A stretch of DNA of 64,000 bases from NCBI RefSeq assembly GCF_001636315.1, contig NZ_KV440949.1, forward strand, positions 5,536,084 through 5,600,083, in the 5' to 3' direction. The stretch is from Neobacillus mesonae (lineage in GTDB: Bacteria; Bacillota; Bacilli; Bacillales; Cytobacillaceae). Positions 50,462-59,103 of the stretch are shown piece after piece. The translations under genes and the position numbers were made by a program. The stretch's first letter is position 1. Each line of letters begins with the position of its first letter. Under the pieces are notes generated by a model, which saw only the letters and a list, made by a program, of their open reading frames with translations, was not told where the DNA came from and ran no database searches.

Positions 50462-51076
50462 TTACTTTTTTACGTATTTCAAAGACAAAAAATTATTGAT
50501 TCCAATTTTCTTAGCCCTAATTTCTGGAAGAGGCTTTCTTTTGTACTCTTCAAATCCCAATTTGTTATATAAATTCATTGCCGATGTATTCGTATCTGCA
50601 ACCTCTTCAATGACATAATCATTGTACGGAGTGTTTTCAATGATATGCTTTATGATTTGAGATGCTACACCCTGTCCTCTAAATTCTGAAGCTGTTCCTA
50701 CAAACTCAATCGACCCTGTATTGGGAGGAAATTCTTCAAAAGGCGCTTCAAATTCCTTCCTTAGAAAGATCCCTGCCATACTTCCCTTGAACAATCCTAG
50801 ATGCTTCCTTAATTCCTTTTTATTTAATCGAACCGATCTATCGGCACCATCCGTGCATGCTGTCATTCCAGCAATTTTATTATTAGCCACCGCTACATAA
50901 AATTGATTCAAAACAAACATATGAGCAAAAGCTTTTGCAATTTTATTTTTATCCTTTGAAAAAAAAACGAGCCATTGTGAGAATCCTTCCGAAAAAATCT
51001 CAGACATTTGTTTCCTCACATCAAAATCCACTTTATCTGCTTTCACAATAGTAAATTTATAATTCTTAGATTCCAT
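50462..51076 (-). CDS. GNAT acetyltransferase
   Basis: 204 residues. Acetyl-CoA-binding segment IEFVGTASEFRGQGVASQII and the closing NTSAMNLYNKLGFEEYKR. A hydrophilic N-terminal domain of about 110 residues precedes. AAGGAGTGAT RBS. Single gene; substrate unknown. Confidence 0.8.
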   Translation of the reverse strand: MESKNYKFTIVKADKVDFDVRKQMSEIFSEGFSQWLVFFSKDKNKIAKAFAHMFVLNQFYVAVANNKIAGMTACTDGADRSVRLNKKELRKHLGLFKGSMAGIFLRKEFEAPFEEFPPNTGSIEFVGTASEFRGQGVASQIIKHIIENTPYNDYVIEEVADTNTSAMNLYNKLGFEEYKRKPLPEIRAKKIGINNFLSLKYVKK

Positions 51077-51139
51077 ATATTATATCACTCCTTTTTAGAA
51101 TGAATATACGGTCATTATCGTAACCGAAGACTACGGTGT

Positions 51140-51215
51140 CAATCCTATTCCACAATCTGGCCCTTTAATATAAAAAAGACACGTTCCTAAATAAACGCGC
51201 CCGATAGTTGAAGAA
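51140..51215. repeat. interspersed repeat family B, copy
   Basis: AATCTGGCCCTTTAATATAAAAAAG, ACACGTTCC/AAACGCGCCCGATAGTTGAAG. Confidence 0.55.
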
Positions 51216-51424
51216 TAAAATTAGTGCCTTTTCTTACTGCTTTAAATTTATAGCAGGAAACAGCACTAATATGTGGAACATTTGGTTTTTCAATGCCTTG
51301 CATTACTATTATAAAACCATGTGTAATACGTTGAACTCATTTGTTCTATTTGAATCAAAAATCAATAACTGCCATATGATTACCGCAGATAACAGTCAAA
51401 CCCTATAAAGATTCACTCCCACTG

Positions 51425-52351
51425 TCATTTCAGCTTTTTCAAATGCTTCAGTTTTTCTGGATTAACAATGTTGTATAAAGCAGAAAGTTTATCGTTATCG
51501 AATTGAAATGCCAATACATAAAAAATTTGATCGTCCGCCTTCATAATCATTCCCGGTTGTCCGTTCACATCCGCTTCCATGACAATCAAATTGGATGGGA
51601 TTTTACTGTAAACACCCTTGAAAAAGGCGACCGCTCGTTTAATTCCAAAGATAGGACGCAAGTTTGCTTTCGCTTTACCTCCTCCGTCGGAATAAATAGT
51701 GAAGTCATCTGATAAAATGGACAAAAGTTTTTCGATGTTGTTGCTTTGAACTGCTTCCATAAAGTCACGCACAGTTTTTTCTTTTTTACTCCTATCTCCC
51801 CCCGCTTTAGGGGATAAATCGCCGACTTTTTGTTTCGCTCTGCTTTGGATTTTTCGGCTGTTATCAGGCGATTTACCGATTAATTGCGCAATCTCATCGT
51901 AAGAATAAGAGTAAACTTCCCGCAGAAGGAACACTGCTCTTTCCACCGGATTTAAGTTTTCAAGCAGATGTAAAAAAGCGATGGATAACTCCTCATTGGC
52001 AATCACCTGTTCTGCCGGATCCGCCCCCTTTCCCTTAATGATTGGTTCCGGTAACCAGGATCCGACATACACTTCTCTCCTCTTTCGGGCAGAACGCAGG
52101 AAGTCAATGCTAAGGTTTGTTGTGACCTTCCATAAATAACTTTTCACATGATGAATCGAATGCAAAGAAACTTGATTCAAATTCAAAAAAGCTTCTTGCA
52201 CGATGTCTTCTGCATCGGACACACTTCCCAACATACGGTAAGCAAGCGAAAAAAGAGCCGATTTATAAGAAGAGTAAACTTCGGTCATATCAGCCATATT
52301 GGTCATATCATCATCAGGTGGAAGATGTTTAGATTCAGAGACGTCCGGCAT
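51425..52351 (-). CDS. ECF sigma factor with SnoaL-like C-terminal domain (ECF41/SigJ type)
   Basis: 308 residues. Region 2 (YRMLGSVSDAEDIVQEAFL), region 4 (LNPVERAVFLLREVYSYSY) and an extra C-terminal SnoaL-like domain (about 180-300) that regulates the factor in the ECF41 group. The group signatures SWLPEP in the linker, DGGGK in the domain and NPEKL near the end are all present. It has no separate anti-sigma factor gene. Start chosen at ATG 52351; the frame extends to 52411. It lies 107 nt after the GrdB-like gene on the same strand. Confidence 0.85.
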   Translation of the reverse strand: MPDVSESKHLPPDDDMTNMADMTEVYSSYKSALFSLAYRMLGSVSDAEDIVQEAFLNLNQVSLHSIHHVKSYLWKVTTNLSIDFLRSARKRREVYVGSWLPEPIIKGKGADPAEQVIANEELSIAFLHLLENLNPVERAVFLLREVYSYSYDEIAQLIGKSPDNSRKIQSRAKQKVGDLSPKAGGDRSKKEKTVRDFMEAVQSNNIEKLLSILSDDFTIYSDGGGKAKANLRPIFGIKRAVAFFKGVYSKIPSNLIVMEADVNGQPGMIMKADDQIFYVLAFQFDNDKLSALYNIVNPEKLKHLKKLK

Positions 52352-52444
52352 TCTAAACACACCCTTTTGTTTGTGAGCACACTGTATTACACTCTTTTCT
52401 ATATTTAGCACAAATTTTGGTCCAATAGGGCTATTCTATCCGTT

Positions 52445-52470
52445 GGGACGAGATCGTTTCATCTCGTCCC
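52445..52470. terminator. perfect 10-bp hairpin at the 3' end of the GrdB-like gene
   Basis: GGGACGAGAT and ATCTCGTCCC with a 6-nt loop; the stop codon lies in the loop. No T run follows on either strand. Confidence 0.5.
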
Positions 52471-53274
52471 GGTGATCATCTCCCCTTTTTTTGCTTTGCC
52501 CAATGCATCCAAACATTGTAACAAAGCGGAGTACTGTTCCTCCTTTCTGTTGGCGCGACCGATCGGACTCCCCAGTTTGTTAGGGAAATAAATCGATCTG
52601 GGTACTCCCAAAGCATTAGTCGTTTCGGGTAACAGGGTTACTGTGATTGTCGCTATTCCCTGCTTTTCCAATTCTCGTGCGATCAGTCCCACGGACCGAT
52701 GACAGTGGCTTCAGGCAGGAGTCAGAATGGCCAAATCCACCTGGTCCTTCACAAGACTGCGCGCTACTTCCGGTGCTGTTTTTTCAATCAACGGAGAGGG
52801 ATCATGAATTCCTCCCTGAAAACTGAAGTGACGCGGAGCGATACTCCCTACTTTACCTTCCTGTTGCAAGCGGTGAAGAGTGGCTAAAGGGAACATGATT
52901 TCCAAATCAACCTTTACATCGCTATGATCATAAAATAAATGACTGATCACCGTTTCACTTGAGGGTGTATCTGAGGGAATCACACGATAGGAGCAATCCC
53001 CCTTGGAATCGTTCAAGTCAAATGGGGGTTGGCTTTTCAGGATGATGCCTCCCGTGGTAATGAGAGCCACCCGACTTTCCTCAATCGGCCTTTTTAATGG
53101 AGTCCAGGGAACATCTCCACTCCTTTCTCTGCCCAATTTCATACTTTTCATACTGATTCGATCAATTAATTTGGGGTATTTCTCCACCAGTTTACCCATC
53201 AATTTCGATTGAGCAAGCCTGAATGCTACCTTTCTACCAAAGCCAACCTTGGATGATGAATGAATATTTGTCAT
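52459..53274 (-). CDS. GrdB-family (glycine/sarcosine/betaine/proline reductase B-like) probable selenoprotein
   Basis: AAAGGAGG leads to ATG 53274. The first 187 codons end VDLAILTPA, then a TGA (52711-52713), and the same frame continues without break as SHCHRSVGLIARELEKQGIA to a stop at 52459. The motif TPA-U-SHCHRSVGLIAR matches the redox site of GrdB-like proteins, where Sec or Cys precedes xxCH. Total 271 residues with UGA read as selenocysteine. A hairpin 10 nt after the UGA fits a bacterial SECIS. Without SelA/B/C the product would be a 187-aa truncation. Confidence 0.75.
52678..52704 (-). promoter_or_regulatory. candidate bacterial SECIS element
   Basis: Downstream of the UGA, ATCGGTCC and GGACTGAT (one G-U) close a GTG loop, extended by TGT/GCA beyond one mismatch. 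The loop starts about 18 nt after the UGA and its first base is G, in line with the general rules for bacterial SECIS hairpins. Confidence 0.6.
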
Positions 53275-53358
53275 AAAATATGCCTCCTTTTCATTTTCAA
53301 CCTGTTTTATCTTTCATACATAGTAACGAAATAGGAGGGGGATTTGTGACATGGCTAT

Positions 53359-53521
53359 GAGAATTTATTAAAAAAACCTATAAATTTAAAAAGAGTGAGC
53401 AAATAGAAAGACAAGGTTTTATGAAGGAATGGCAATTGCTTATACAACTATTGCAGTGAAGTTAAAGGGGGACTTTGATTATATTGAGCCAAAGGTAATT
53501 GATGAATTGTATAATGCCTAA
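53359..53521 (+). pseudogene. C-terminal gene fragment, frameshifted
   Basis: One frame reads KFKKSEQIERQGF, and after a four-T run the next frame continues GMAIAYTTIAVKLKGDFDYI-EPKVIDELYNA to a stop. One missing T joins them. There is no start codon, so this is the tail of a lost gene. Not recognised. Confidence 0.45.
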
Positions 53522-53829
53522 CATTAATTACAAAATATATTCTTTGACCTATAAAATATTCGTTCATTTTTTCTTTTTTTAAATAAATATCCTTGACTAA
53601 AAAAATGGTTTATTTGAACACCCTATAAAAGTTACCTTTTGACAGCCCTGTGATGCTAACGTATCCGTTCAGTTTAAATGCGCTCCTTCACAATATCATC
53701 CTAATTATCCAATTTACTTAAAAGTATATGTACCACAATATAGCCCGAAAACTGTTGTTTATTTTGTCCAATCACATCAAATCCCTTACACATATATTAT
53801 TTTGAGAATCTAAAAGGAGTGATATATTT

Positions 53830-54348
53830 TTGGGAATTAGACGACTGTGTGAATGCTCTGGAACAGTTAACACTGATTTTTTCGGAACATTCTCCGCTAA
53901 CATCTGTCCATCTTGCTTTATAGTAGGAAGTACAGTCACTTTAGATGCAACAAGAGATTTCGGTTTTAGCTTTTCATCTAACACTGTTAACCGACCAGAT
54001 TGTTCTGTTATAAATGGTCAAAGCACATTGAATACAACTGGCACTGGTACAATTACAATAGGTACTGAAACTTTAACTGGCGCTTTCACAATTAGCTTAG
54101 TTCATGGTCCTGGAGAGAATGATAATATTTTTAAGTTTACTTTAGTTGATTTTGAAACAATGGGTAGCATTTTTTTCTTCCAAGCCGAATCATCTGGATT
54201 ACCCATTTTTACAATAACTGGTTGTAATTCAACTACTTTTAACAAAGGCTTTAACTCTAATGCAACCAATAGCATTCTTACTGGTAGATTTACTGAAATA
54301 AAGTTTTTTAGTAAAGGCAGATGGTATGAAAAAAAAGTAAGTCGGTAA
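53830..54348 (+). CDS. hypothetical beta-rich protein with Cys-containing N terminus
   Basis: 172 residues, TTG start after AAAAGGAGTGATA. Four Cys cluster in RRLCECSG and NICPSCF near the N terminus; the rest is rich in Thr, Ser, Gly, Asn and Phe with alternating beta-strand pattern (TLNTTGTGTITIGTETLTG; FTISLVHGPGENDNIFKF). No signal peptide. The composition is like spore-surface or exosporium proteins of Bacillus; family not recognised. Followed by a terminator. Confidence 0.6.
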   Translation: MGIRRLCECSGTVNTDFFGTFSANICPSCFIVGSTVTLDATRDFGFSFSSNTVNRPDCSVINGQSTLNTTGTGTITIGTETLTGAFTISLVHGPGENDNIFKFTLVDFETMGSIFFFQAESSGLPIFTITGCNSTTFNKGFNSNATNSILTGRFTEIKFFSKGRWYEKKVSR

Positions 54349-54365
54349 TATGCACCCTTTCTTTA

Positions 54366-54392
54366 AAGCATCTTAAATGATGCTTCTTTTGC
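54366..54392 (+). terminator. terminator of the 172-aa gene
   Basis: AAGCATC and GATGCTT stem followed by CTTTT. Confidence 0.7.
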
Positions 54393-54454
54393 GTGATTTA
54401 CGACAGAAAAAGTGTCAAATATTTATTACCATGTTGAAAATAATAACTAAAAAC

Positions 54455-54500
54455 AAAATTCCTTGTACATGAATTGCGCCCTTTTGTTGAATAACAAAAA
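54455..54500. repeat. interspersed repeat family B, fragment
   Basis: CCTTGTACATGAATTGCGCCCTTTTGTTGAATAAC: only the 3' half. Confidence 0.5.
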
Positions 54501-54507
54501 CTGTTTA

Positions 54508-54536
54508 TTTACAAACCGACCGTCGGTATATATAAT
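54508..54536 (+). promoter_or_regulatory. sigma-A promoter with overlapping operator for the TetR operon
   Basis: TTTACA (54508-54513), 17-bp spacer, TATAAT (54531-54536). The palindrome ACCGA-CCG-TCGGT (54515-54527) fills the spacer, where a bound repressor would block polymerase. Confidence 0.85.
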
Positions 54537-54597
54537 TAATATCAACAAACAAAACCAAAGATAACCACCAATATACATGAGAAAAGGAGGAAAATAT

Positions 54598-55197
54598 TTG
54601 GATAGGGCATCAAAACGAAAACGGACGAAACAGCTTCTTATGGACGCTACCAAAGAATTAGTACGCGAAAAAGGTTGTAGCAAAATGACCTTGAACGACA
54701 TTATAGAACGTACCGGACTTTCAAAAGGAGCTATTTACCATTATGTAAAAAGCAAGGATGAACTGTTGGCCATAGTGTTAGAGGAAAGACTCGAAGATAT
54801 CAATGACCGCTTTTTTGCTGAAGTTAATAAAGGAAATAAAGAGCTGGAGAGGCCACTACAAGAAATCTTTAAAAAATTGCCATCGTTGCAAGACCCCCTT
54901 GACCCCACTAATCGAATCTTTATTTACTTGTTGGGGCAGAACGATCAACCTGCCGTAAGCGAGATGATCCGTCGTTTTTATGAACAAGCGATCCAATTTT
55001 CAAAGCAATGGATTGTAGCCGGTCAGAACGCAGGGGTCATTTCCTTAACAGTCGATGCCGAAAAGATAGCCGAATTGTTCGTATTGATTTCGTATGGGAT
55101 ACGAATGCGAAGTGCCATCTCTTCTGACTCCTACGCATTCGGCCCAGACGATTTCTTAAATTTCATCGCCGACTTACTGCGGTCAAAAAAGGATTAA
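54598..55197 (+). CDS. TetR/AcrR-family repressor
   Basis: 199 residues. HTH: KGCSKMTLNDIIERTGLSKGAIYHYVKSKDEL; C-terminal ligand domain helical. The frame opens at ATG 54577, but AAAGGAGG lies inside it, 7 nt before TTG 54598, which is preferred. First gene of an operon with a DUF2269 and a DoxX-type membrane protein, and the palindrome in its promoter spacer suggests self-repression. Effector unknown. Confidence 0.85.
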   Translation: MDRASKRKRTKQLLMDATKELVREKGCSKMTLNDIIERTGLSKGAIYHYVKSKDELLAIVLEERLEDINDRFFAEVNKGNKELERPLQEIFKKLPSLQDPLDPTNRIFIYLLGQNDQPAVSEMIRRFYEQAIQFSKQWIVAGQNAGVISLTVDAEKIAELFVLISYGIRMRSAISSDSYAFGPDDFLNFIADLLRSKKD

Positions 55198-55209
55198 TGA
55201 GAAAAGGAT

Positions 55210-55680
55210 GTGAACTATTTGAACCTTCTATTATTTTTGCATCTATTGGGGGCGATTATTTTCTTAGGAAACATTATAACTGCGGCGTTTTGGAAAATTA
55301 GAGCCGACATAAAGGGAAATCCTACATTCATTCACAACACGGTGAAAAACGTGATGTTGGCCGACTTTATATTTACACTGCCAGGATTGTTAATAATCAT
55401 CATCACCGGGAGTCTAATGGCTGCACAAGCAGGTTATTCAATGTCTGGTTTCAATTGGCTCACCCTCTCAATGATCCTGTTTTCCCTTTCTGGCATCCTC
55501 TGGTTGACGGTGCTGCTGCCTATACAGCGCAGCATGATCCGCCACAGCGCCGAATCGATAAAGGATGGCATTATTTCTAAAGCGTACCGGAAAGCATCGC
55601 TTTATTGGGCCATTTTTGGGATCACCACTACTTTATTCCCTGTTGTTATTTTGTATTTTATGATTACCAAAGGTTTTTAA
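55210..55680 (+). CDS. DUF2269-type membrane protein
   Basis: 156 residues, four helices: LLLFLHLLGAIIFLGNIITA (His and Gly-Asn typical of the family), ADFIFTLPGLLIIIITG, ILFSLSGILWLTVLLP, AIFGITTTLFPVVILYF. GTG 55210 or TTG 55219 start. 12 nt after the TetR gene, so co-transcribed and repressed by it. Function unknown; such proteins are predicted redox- or heme-linked membrane proteins. Confidence 0.7.
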   Translation: MNYLNLLLFLHLLGAIIFLGNIITAAFWKIRADIKGNPTFIHNTVKNVMLADFIFTLPGLLIIIITGSLMAAQAGYSMSGFNWLTLSMILFSLSGILWLTVLLPIQRSMIRHSAESIKDGIISKAYRKASLYWAIFGITTTLFPVVILYFMITKGF

Positions 55681-55698
55681 CTAAGAGGAGGAATACGA

Positions 55699-56136
55699 AT
55701 GGTTCCGTTTATCCTACTGATCGTTTCATTCCTGATTTTTCGCTTGATTGGTTTTTTCGGACTATCTTATTTTGATGTTTGGGAAACTTCTTTACGAAGC
55801 GCTGTTGCTCTCATGTTTTTATTTACGGCAATGGCTCATTGGGGAAAGAGACGTCAGGATCTTATCAAAATGGTACCTCCGGCTCTGCCAAATCCAGATT
55901 TCATCGTGACCGCTACTGGAATATTAGAGATCATTGGTGCCATAGGCCTGTTGATCCCCATCACTTCCAATATTGCTTCACTCAGTTTAGCATTGTTACT
56001 TATTGTTATGTTCCCAGCTAATATTCGCGCTGCACGAAAAGGGATCAACATTGGCGGAAGACCCTGTACACCTCTTTTCCCTCGAACGATTTTACAAATC
56101 ATATTTTTGACTGCTGTTATTTTAGCAGGATATTGA
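55699..56136 (+). CDS. DoxX-family membrane protein
   Basis: 145 residues with four helices and the DoxX pattern FTAMAHWGKRR, IVTATGILEIIGAIGLLIP and AARKGINIGGRP. Third gene of the TetR operon. AGAGGAGG RBS. DoxX members take part in thiosulfate or thiol oxidation in some bacteria; the substrate here is unknown. Confidence 0.75.
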   Translation: MVPFILLIVSFLIFRLIGFFGLSYFDVWETSLRSAVALMFLFTAMAHWGKRRQDLIKMVPPALPNPDFIVTATGILEIIGAIGLLIPITSNIASLSLALLLIVMFPANIRAARKGINIGGRPCTPLFPRTILQIIFLTAVILAGY

Positions 56137-56342
56137 ATTACCTACTACATGAAAAACATATTTATGTTGACAACGTTTCTAGAATGTACTTAGCTGAAAA
56201 CAAACAGAAAGCAATTCGACTAAGCATTTCACAAGTAAATGAACATAAGATAAATCTCGGTATTCAACAATTAGCAACTTATATAATCGATATGGGCGAA
56301 AAAAAGAAATACAATCCACTCTCGATTAAATCCTATCATTAA
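56133..56342 (+). CDS. doubtful 69-aa ORF overlapping the doxX stop
   Basis: A TTG overlapping the DoxX stop opens MNYLLHEKHIYVDNVSRM and a Lys/Asn-rich helical stretch. No ribosome-binding site is apparent other than by translational coupling. It may be real or chance. Confidence 0.25.
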   Translation: MNYLLHEKHIYVDNVSRMYLAENKQKAIRLSISQVNEHKINLGIQQLATYIIDMGEKKKYNPLSIKSYH

Positions 56343-56470
56343 AGTTAATAAGAAATTTTATTTCAATATATTTATCTATTATTCAAGCTTTATTTATAAA
56401 TCACAATTTATAAATTCACCGCTAAATATTATTTAACCAACAAGAACCCTTGAACAAAATAAATTAAAGA

Positions 56471-56510
56471 AAGTCGATTCCTTAATATGCAGAAGGAGTC
56501 GACTTTTTTA
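56471..56510. terminator. bidirectional terminator
   Basis: AAGTCGATTCCTT and AAGGAGTCGACTT form the stem; T tract on the plus strand and A tract (T on minus) on the other side. Confidence 0.75.
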
Positions 56511-56735
56511 GGTTGAACTCTGCTTAGCGTACAAAATTTCTGAATTGTTGGCGGTATCCCTTATAGAGGTTGTTCTATAATCTCCCGATTGCTGAATAAC
56601 ACACCGTAGAAATTCTTCATCATCAGTAAATTCGAAACCGACAACTGCGTGGTTAACAATGGTTATATAATCTACTTTATCAACGTTATTATTGTCCATT
56701 CTTTTTATGAACTCTAATAGAACAGGGTTTAGCAC
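56508..56735 (-). CDS. small acidic ORF or gene fragment (75 aa)
   Basis: GTG start without clear ribosome-binding site. Contains NPVLLEFIKRMDNNNVDKVD and VGFEFTDDEEFLRCVIQQSG. Ends at a good terminator, so the 3' end is real, but the 5' end may be truncated. Not recognised. Confidence 0.35.
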   Translation of the reverse strand: MLNPVLLEFIKRMDNNNVDKVDYITIVNHAVVGFEFTDDEEFLRCVIQQSGDYRTTSIRDTANNSEILYAKQSST

Positions 56736-56929
56736 TACCCGCTGTAAAATTTTCTAAGCATTATGGCAACCTCGTGTTATATAAGTGATCGAGACTACAC
56801 CACCACCACCATATTTGAGGTTTTCCATGATTTCATGGTTGGTTGCACAGGCTTTTAAGCAGCCTTCCATGTGTAGCAAATACAGTTATCGGAGCGGTTG
56901 AACTATTGATTTGTCCCAAAATGGTGTAC

Positions 56930-57679
56930 TTACCCTAACTGTCGTTTAAATGCTTTATTGGCGAAGAAGTAAGCGATGACCATGATGCCGACACACCAGG
57001 CAAGTGCGACCCAGATACCGTTACCTACAGAACCTTCATACAAGAGGGCACGAATCGTATTTACGATTGAAGTCACGGGCTGGTTCTCAGCGAACTCACG
57101 GACAAGTTTGGGCATGGTTTCAGTGGGGACAAAGGCTGAACTGATAAATGGCAGGAAAATTAGCGGGTACGAGTAGGCTGTCGCCCCTTCCATAGACTTC
57201 GCTGTCAATCCGGGAATGACCGCCAGCCACGTCAGCGCCAGCATAAACAGCACGAGTATCCCTGCTACCGCGAGCCAATCCAGGATATCAGCGCTGGAAC
57301 GGAAACCCACCAGGAGCGCGACGAGGATAACCACCACCACAGTAAGTGCATTGGAAACAAGCGAGGTCAACACGTGAGCCCATAATACCGACGAGCGCTT
57401 GATGGGCATGGTAATGAAACGAGCCATCAGACCGCTTTTTACATCCGTAAACAGCCGCACGGATGTGTATGCGACGCCGGATGCTATAGCCATCAGCAAG
57501 ATTCCCGGCAATAAATAATTGACGTAGTTGTCCGTGCCTGACTCTATTGCGCCGCCAAATACGTAGACAAACAGCAGCATCATCATAATTGGCGTAATCG
57601 CCACCGTGATAATCGTATCTGGGCTGCGCATGATGTTGCGCATTAAACGCCCTAGTAATACCCCTGTTTTGCTTTTCAT
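56930..57679 (-). CDS. ABC-2 type transporter permease (DrrB-like)
   Basis: 249 residues, six helices. N-terminal SKTGVLLGRLMRNIMRSPDT amphipathic segment, helix TIITVAITPIMMMLLFVYVF and the ABC-2 signature region LAVIPGLTAKSMEGATAYSYP. It directly abuts the ATPase gene (no gap). Daunorubicin-resistance-type exporters expel bulky drugs. Codon use and GC are above those of the surrounding region. Confidence 0.85.
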   Translation of the reverse strand: MKSKTGVLLGRLMRNIMRSPDTIITVAITPIMMMLLFVYVFGGAIESGTDNYVNYLLPGILLMAIASGVAYTSVRLFTDVKSGLMARFITMPIKRSSVLWAHVLTSLVSNALTVVVVILVALLVGFRSSADILDWLAVAGILVLFMLALTWLAVIPGLTAKSMEGATAYSYPLIFLPFISSAFVPTETMPKLVREFAENQPVTSIVNTIRALLYEGSVGNGIWVALAWCVGIMVIAYFFANKAFKRQLG

Positions 57680-58441
57680 TTACATCTCCTCCTTTTTGCC
57701 GATGATCGCGAGGAAAATTTCCTCCAATGTCGGCTGCTTCTCAATGTACTCCACTTTCGCTGGCGGGAACATCTCTTTGAGTTCAGTAAGGGTACCGGTC
57801 GTGATGATTTTTCCGCCATGAAGGATGGCGATACGGTCCGCCAGTTGTTCGGCTTCCTCCAGGTACTGTGTCGTCAGCAGGATGGTGGTGCCGCCGCCAG
57901 CAAGCTCCTTGACGGTTTCCCAGACTTCAATCCGCGCTTCGGGGTCAAGCCCTGTCGTCGGTTCGTCGAGAAAAATGACTGCTGGTGTCCCGATCAGGCT
58001 CATGGCAATGTCCAACCGGCGCTTGATCCCGCCGGAATATTGGTCCGCCCGGCGGTTGGCCGCATCAGTCAGGCTGAATCTTGCAAGCAGATTGTCGGCG
58101 ACTTGATGGGGATTGGAAACTCCCCGCAATTTGGCGATCATCATAAGGTTTTCTCTCCCGGTGAGCATGCCGTCTAAAGCTGCGAACTGTCCTGTCAGGC
58201 TGATACTCTGGCGAACATAATCTGGTTGATGCTGAATGTCAAAGCTGCAAATACCTACTTCGCCACCATCCGGCTTCATCAGCGTCGAGAGGATGTTGAC
58301 CGTCGTGGTCTTGCCCGCTCCATTTGAGCCAAGCAAGGCGAAAATTTCGCCACGCCGCACCTCAAAATCCACCCCCTTTAAGACTTCCTGATCTTTAAAG
58401 GATTTTTTTAGCCCTTTTACTGAAATCACTGTATTGCTCAT
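57680..58441 (-). CDS. ABC transporter ATPase (DrrA-like)
   Basis: 253 residues. Walker A LLGSNGAGKTT, Q-loop region, signature YSGGIKRRLDIA, Walker B VIFLDEPTTGLDP, and the DrrA-type LTTQYLEEAEQLADRI in place of the H-loop His. Its C-terminal extension (VEYIEKQPTLEEIFLAII) is also typical of DrrA. Pairs with the adjacent permease to form a homodimeric-domain drug exporter. GC-rich like the rest of the cluster. Confidence 0.9.
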   Translation of the reverse strand: MSNTVISVKGLKKSFKDQEVLKGVDFEVRRGEIFALLGSNGAGKTTTVNILSTLMKPDGGEVGICSFDIQHQPDYVRQSISLTGQFAALDGMLTGRENLMMIAKLRGVSNPHQVADNLLARFSLTDAANRRADQYSGGIKRRLDIAMSLIGTPAVIFLDEPTTGLDPEARIEVWETVKELAGGGTTILLTTQYLEEAEQLADRIAILHGGKIITTGTLTELKEMFPPAKVEYIEKQPTLEEIFLAIIGKKEEM

Positions 58442-58764
58442 ACTTTTTTCCCCCTTATAAAAAGCGCAGTAAGGCGCTAGATTGCTTATCCTCCACTACT
58501 CTGTCTGACTGATAATCTGTATTACTTACTACCTGATTAAAAATATAACTGAATAGTGAAGGTGACACATTACATTTGTAACCAGCTATTCAGTAGGAAT
58601 TATTTATTGAATTTACTTTATTCCCAATCACATCATAATATTTTGATTCAAATCTTCATGATACTTGTGGACATAGGTTTTAGCGTTTGTCATTAGTTTG
58701 TAGGCATAGATAGTCACACGTCGTTAGTGTGGATGCTAGGCTAAAATCCACTTGGATTTCGCCC
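58442..58764. other. intergenic region between DUF1048 and ABC genes
   Basis: ACTGAATAG and CTATTCAGT (around 58552 and 58586) are 9-bp inverted repeats about 28 nt apart, with TGACACATTACATTTGTAACC between. This could hold a PadR-controlled promoter for the ABC genes. No ORF. Confidence 0.4.
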
Positions 58765-59103
58765 TTAGTCACGACCAATCGTATCGTTCAACTTCGTGCG
58801 ATATTTGTCTCTCCAGGTTTTCGAGTCCTTCACTAGCTCATCGCAGAAAGCAGCCACGTCCTTGCCCGTGAGATCAGTGACTTTCTTGCCTTCCGCTGCG
58901 CCTTCCTCGAAGAGATCGAGAATGCCGCCAAAGATACGGCTGCAGTCCTTCCAGTCGGTGGGACCACCAGCAGTCCAAAAATATTTTTTGATAGCGTTGT
59001 AAGCGTTGTGGTACTCACTTGGAAGTGCCTTCGCACGTGCTTCCATCGCCTTCCATTCCCGCTTGTCATCCAAACTTCCAATAATTTTTTCAAAAATACT
59101 CAT
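58765..59103 (-). CDS. DUF1048 protein
   Basis: 112 residues, helical: SIFEKIIGSLDDKREWKAME, then ALPSEYHNAYNAIKKYFW and DVAAFCDELVKDSKTWRDKY. DUF1048 genes regularly follow PadR-type regulators next to ABC exporters, as here; the start overlaps the PadR stop by four bases (ATGA). Function unknown. Confidence 0.8.
   Translation of the reverse strand: MSIFEKIIGSLDDKREWKAMEARAKALPSEYHNAYNAIKKYFWTAGGPTDWKDCSRIFGGILDLFEEGAAEGKKVTDLTGKDVAAFCDELVKDSKTWRDKYRTKLNDTIGRD

Noticed and set aside
57818..58177. Long plus-strand ORFs opposite the ABC ATPase gene
   Set aside because: Expected antisense open frames in a GC-rich gene; no start signal and no family pattern.
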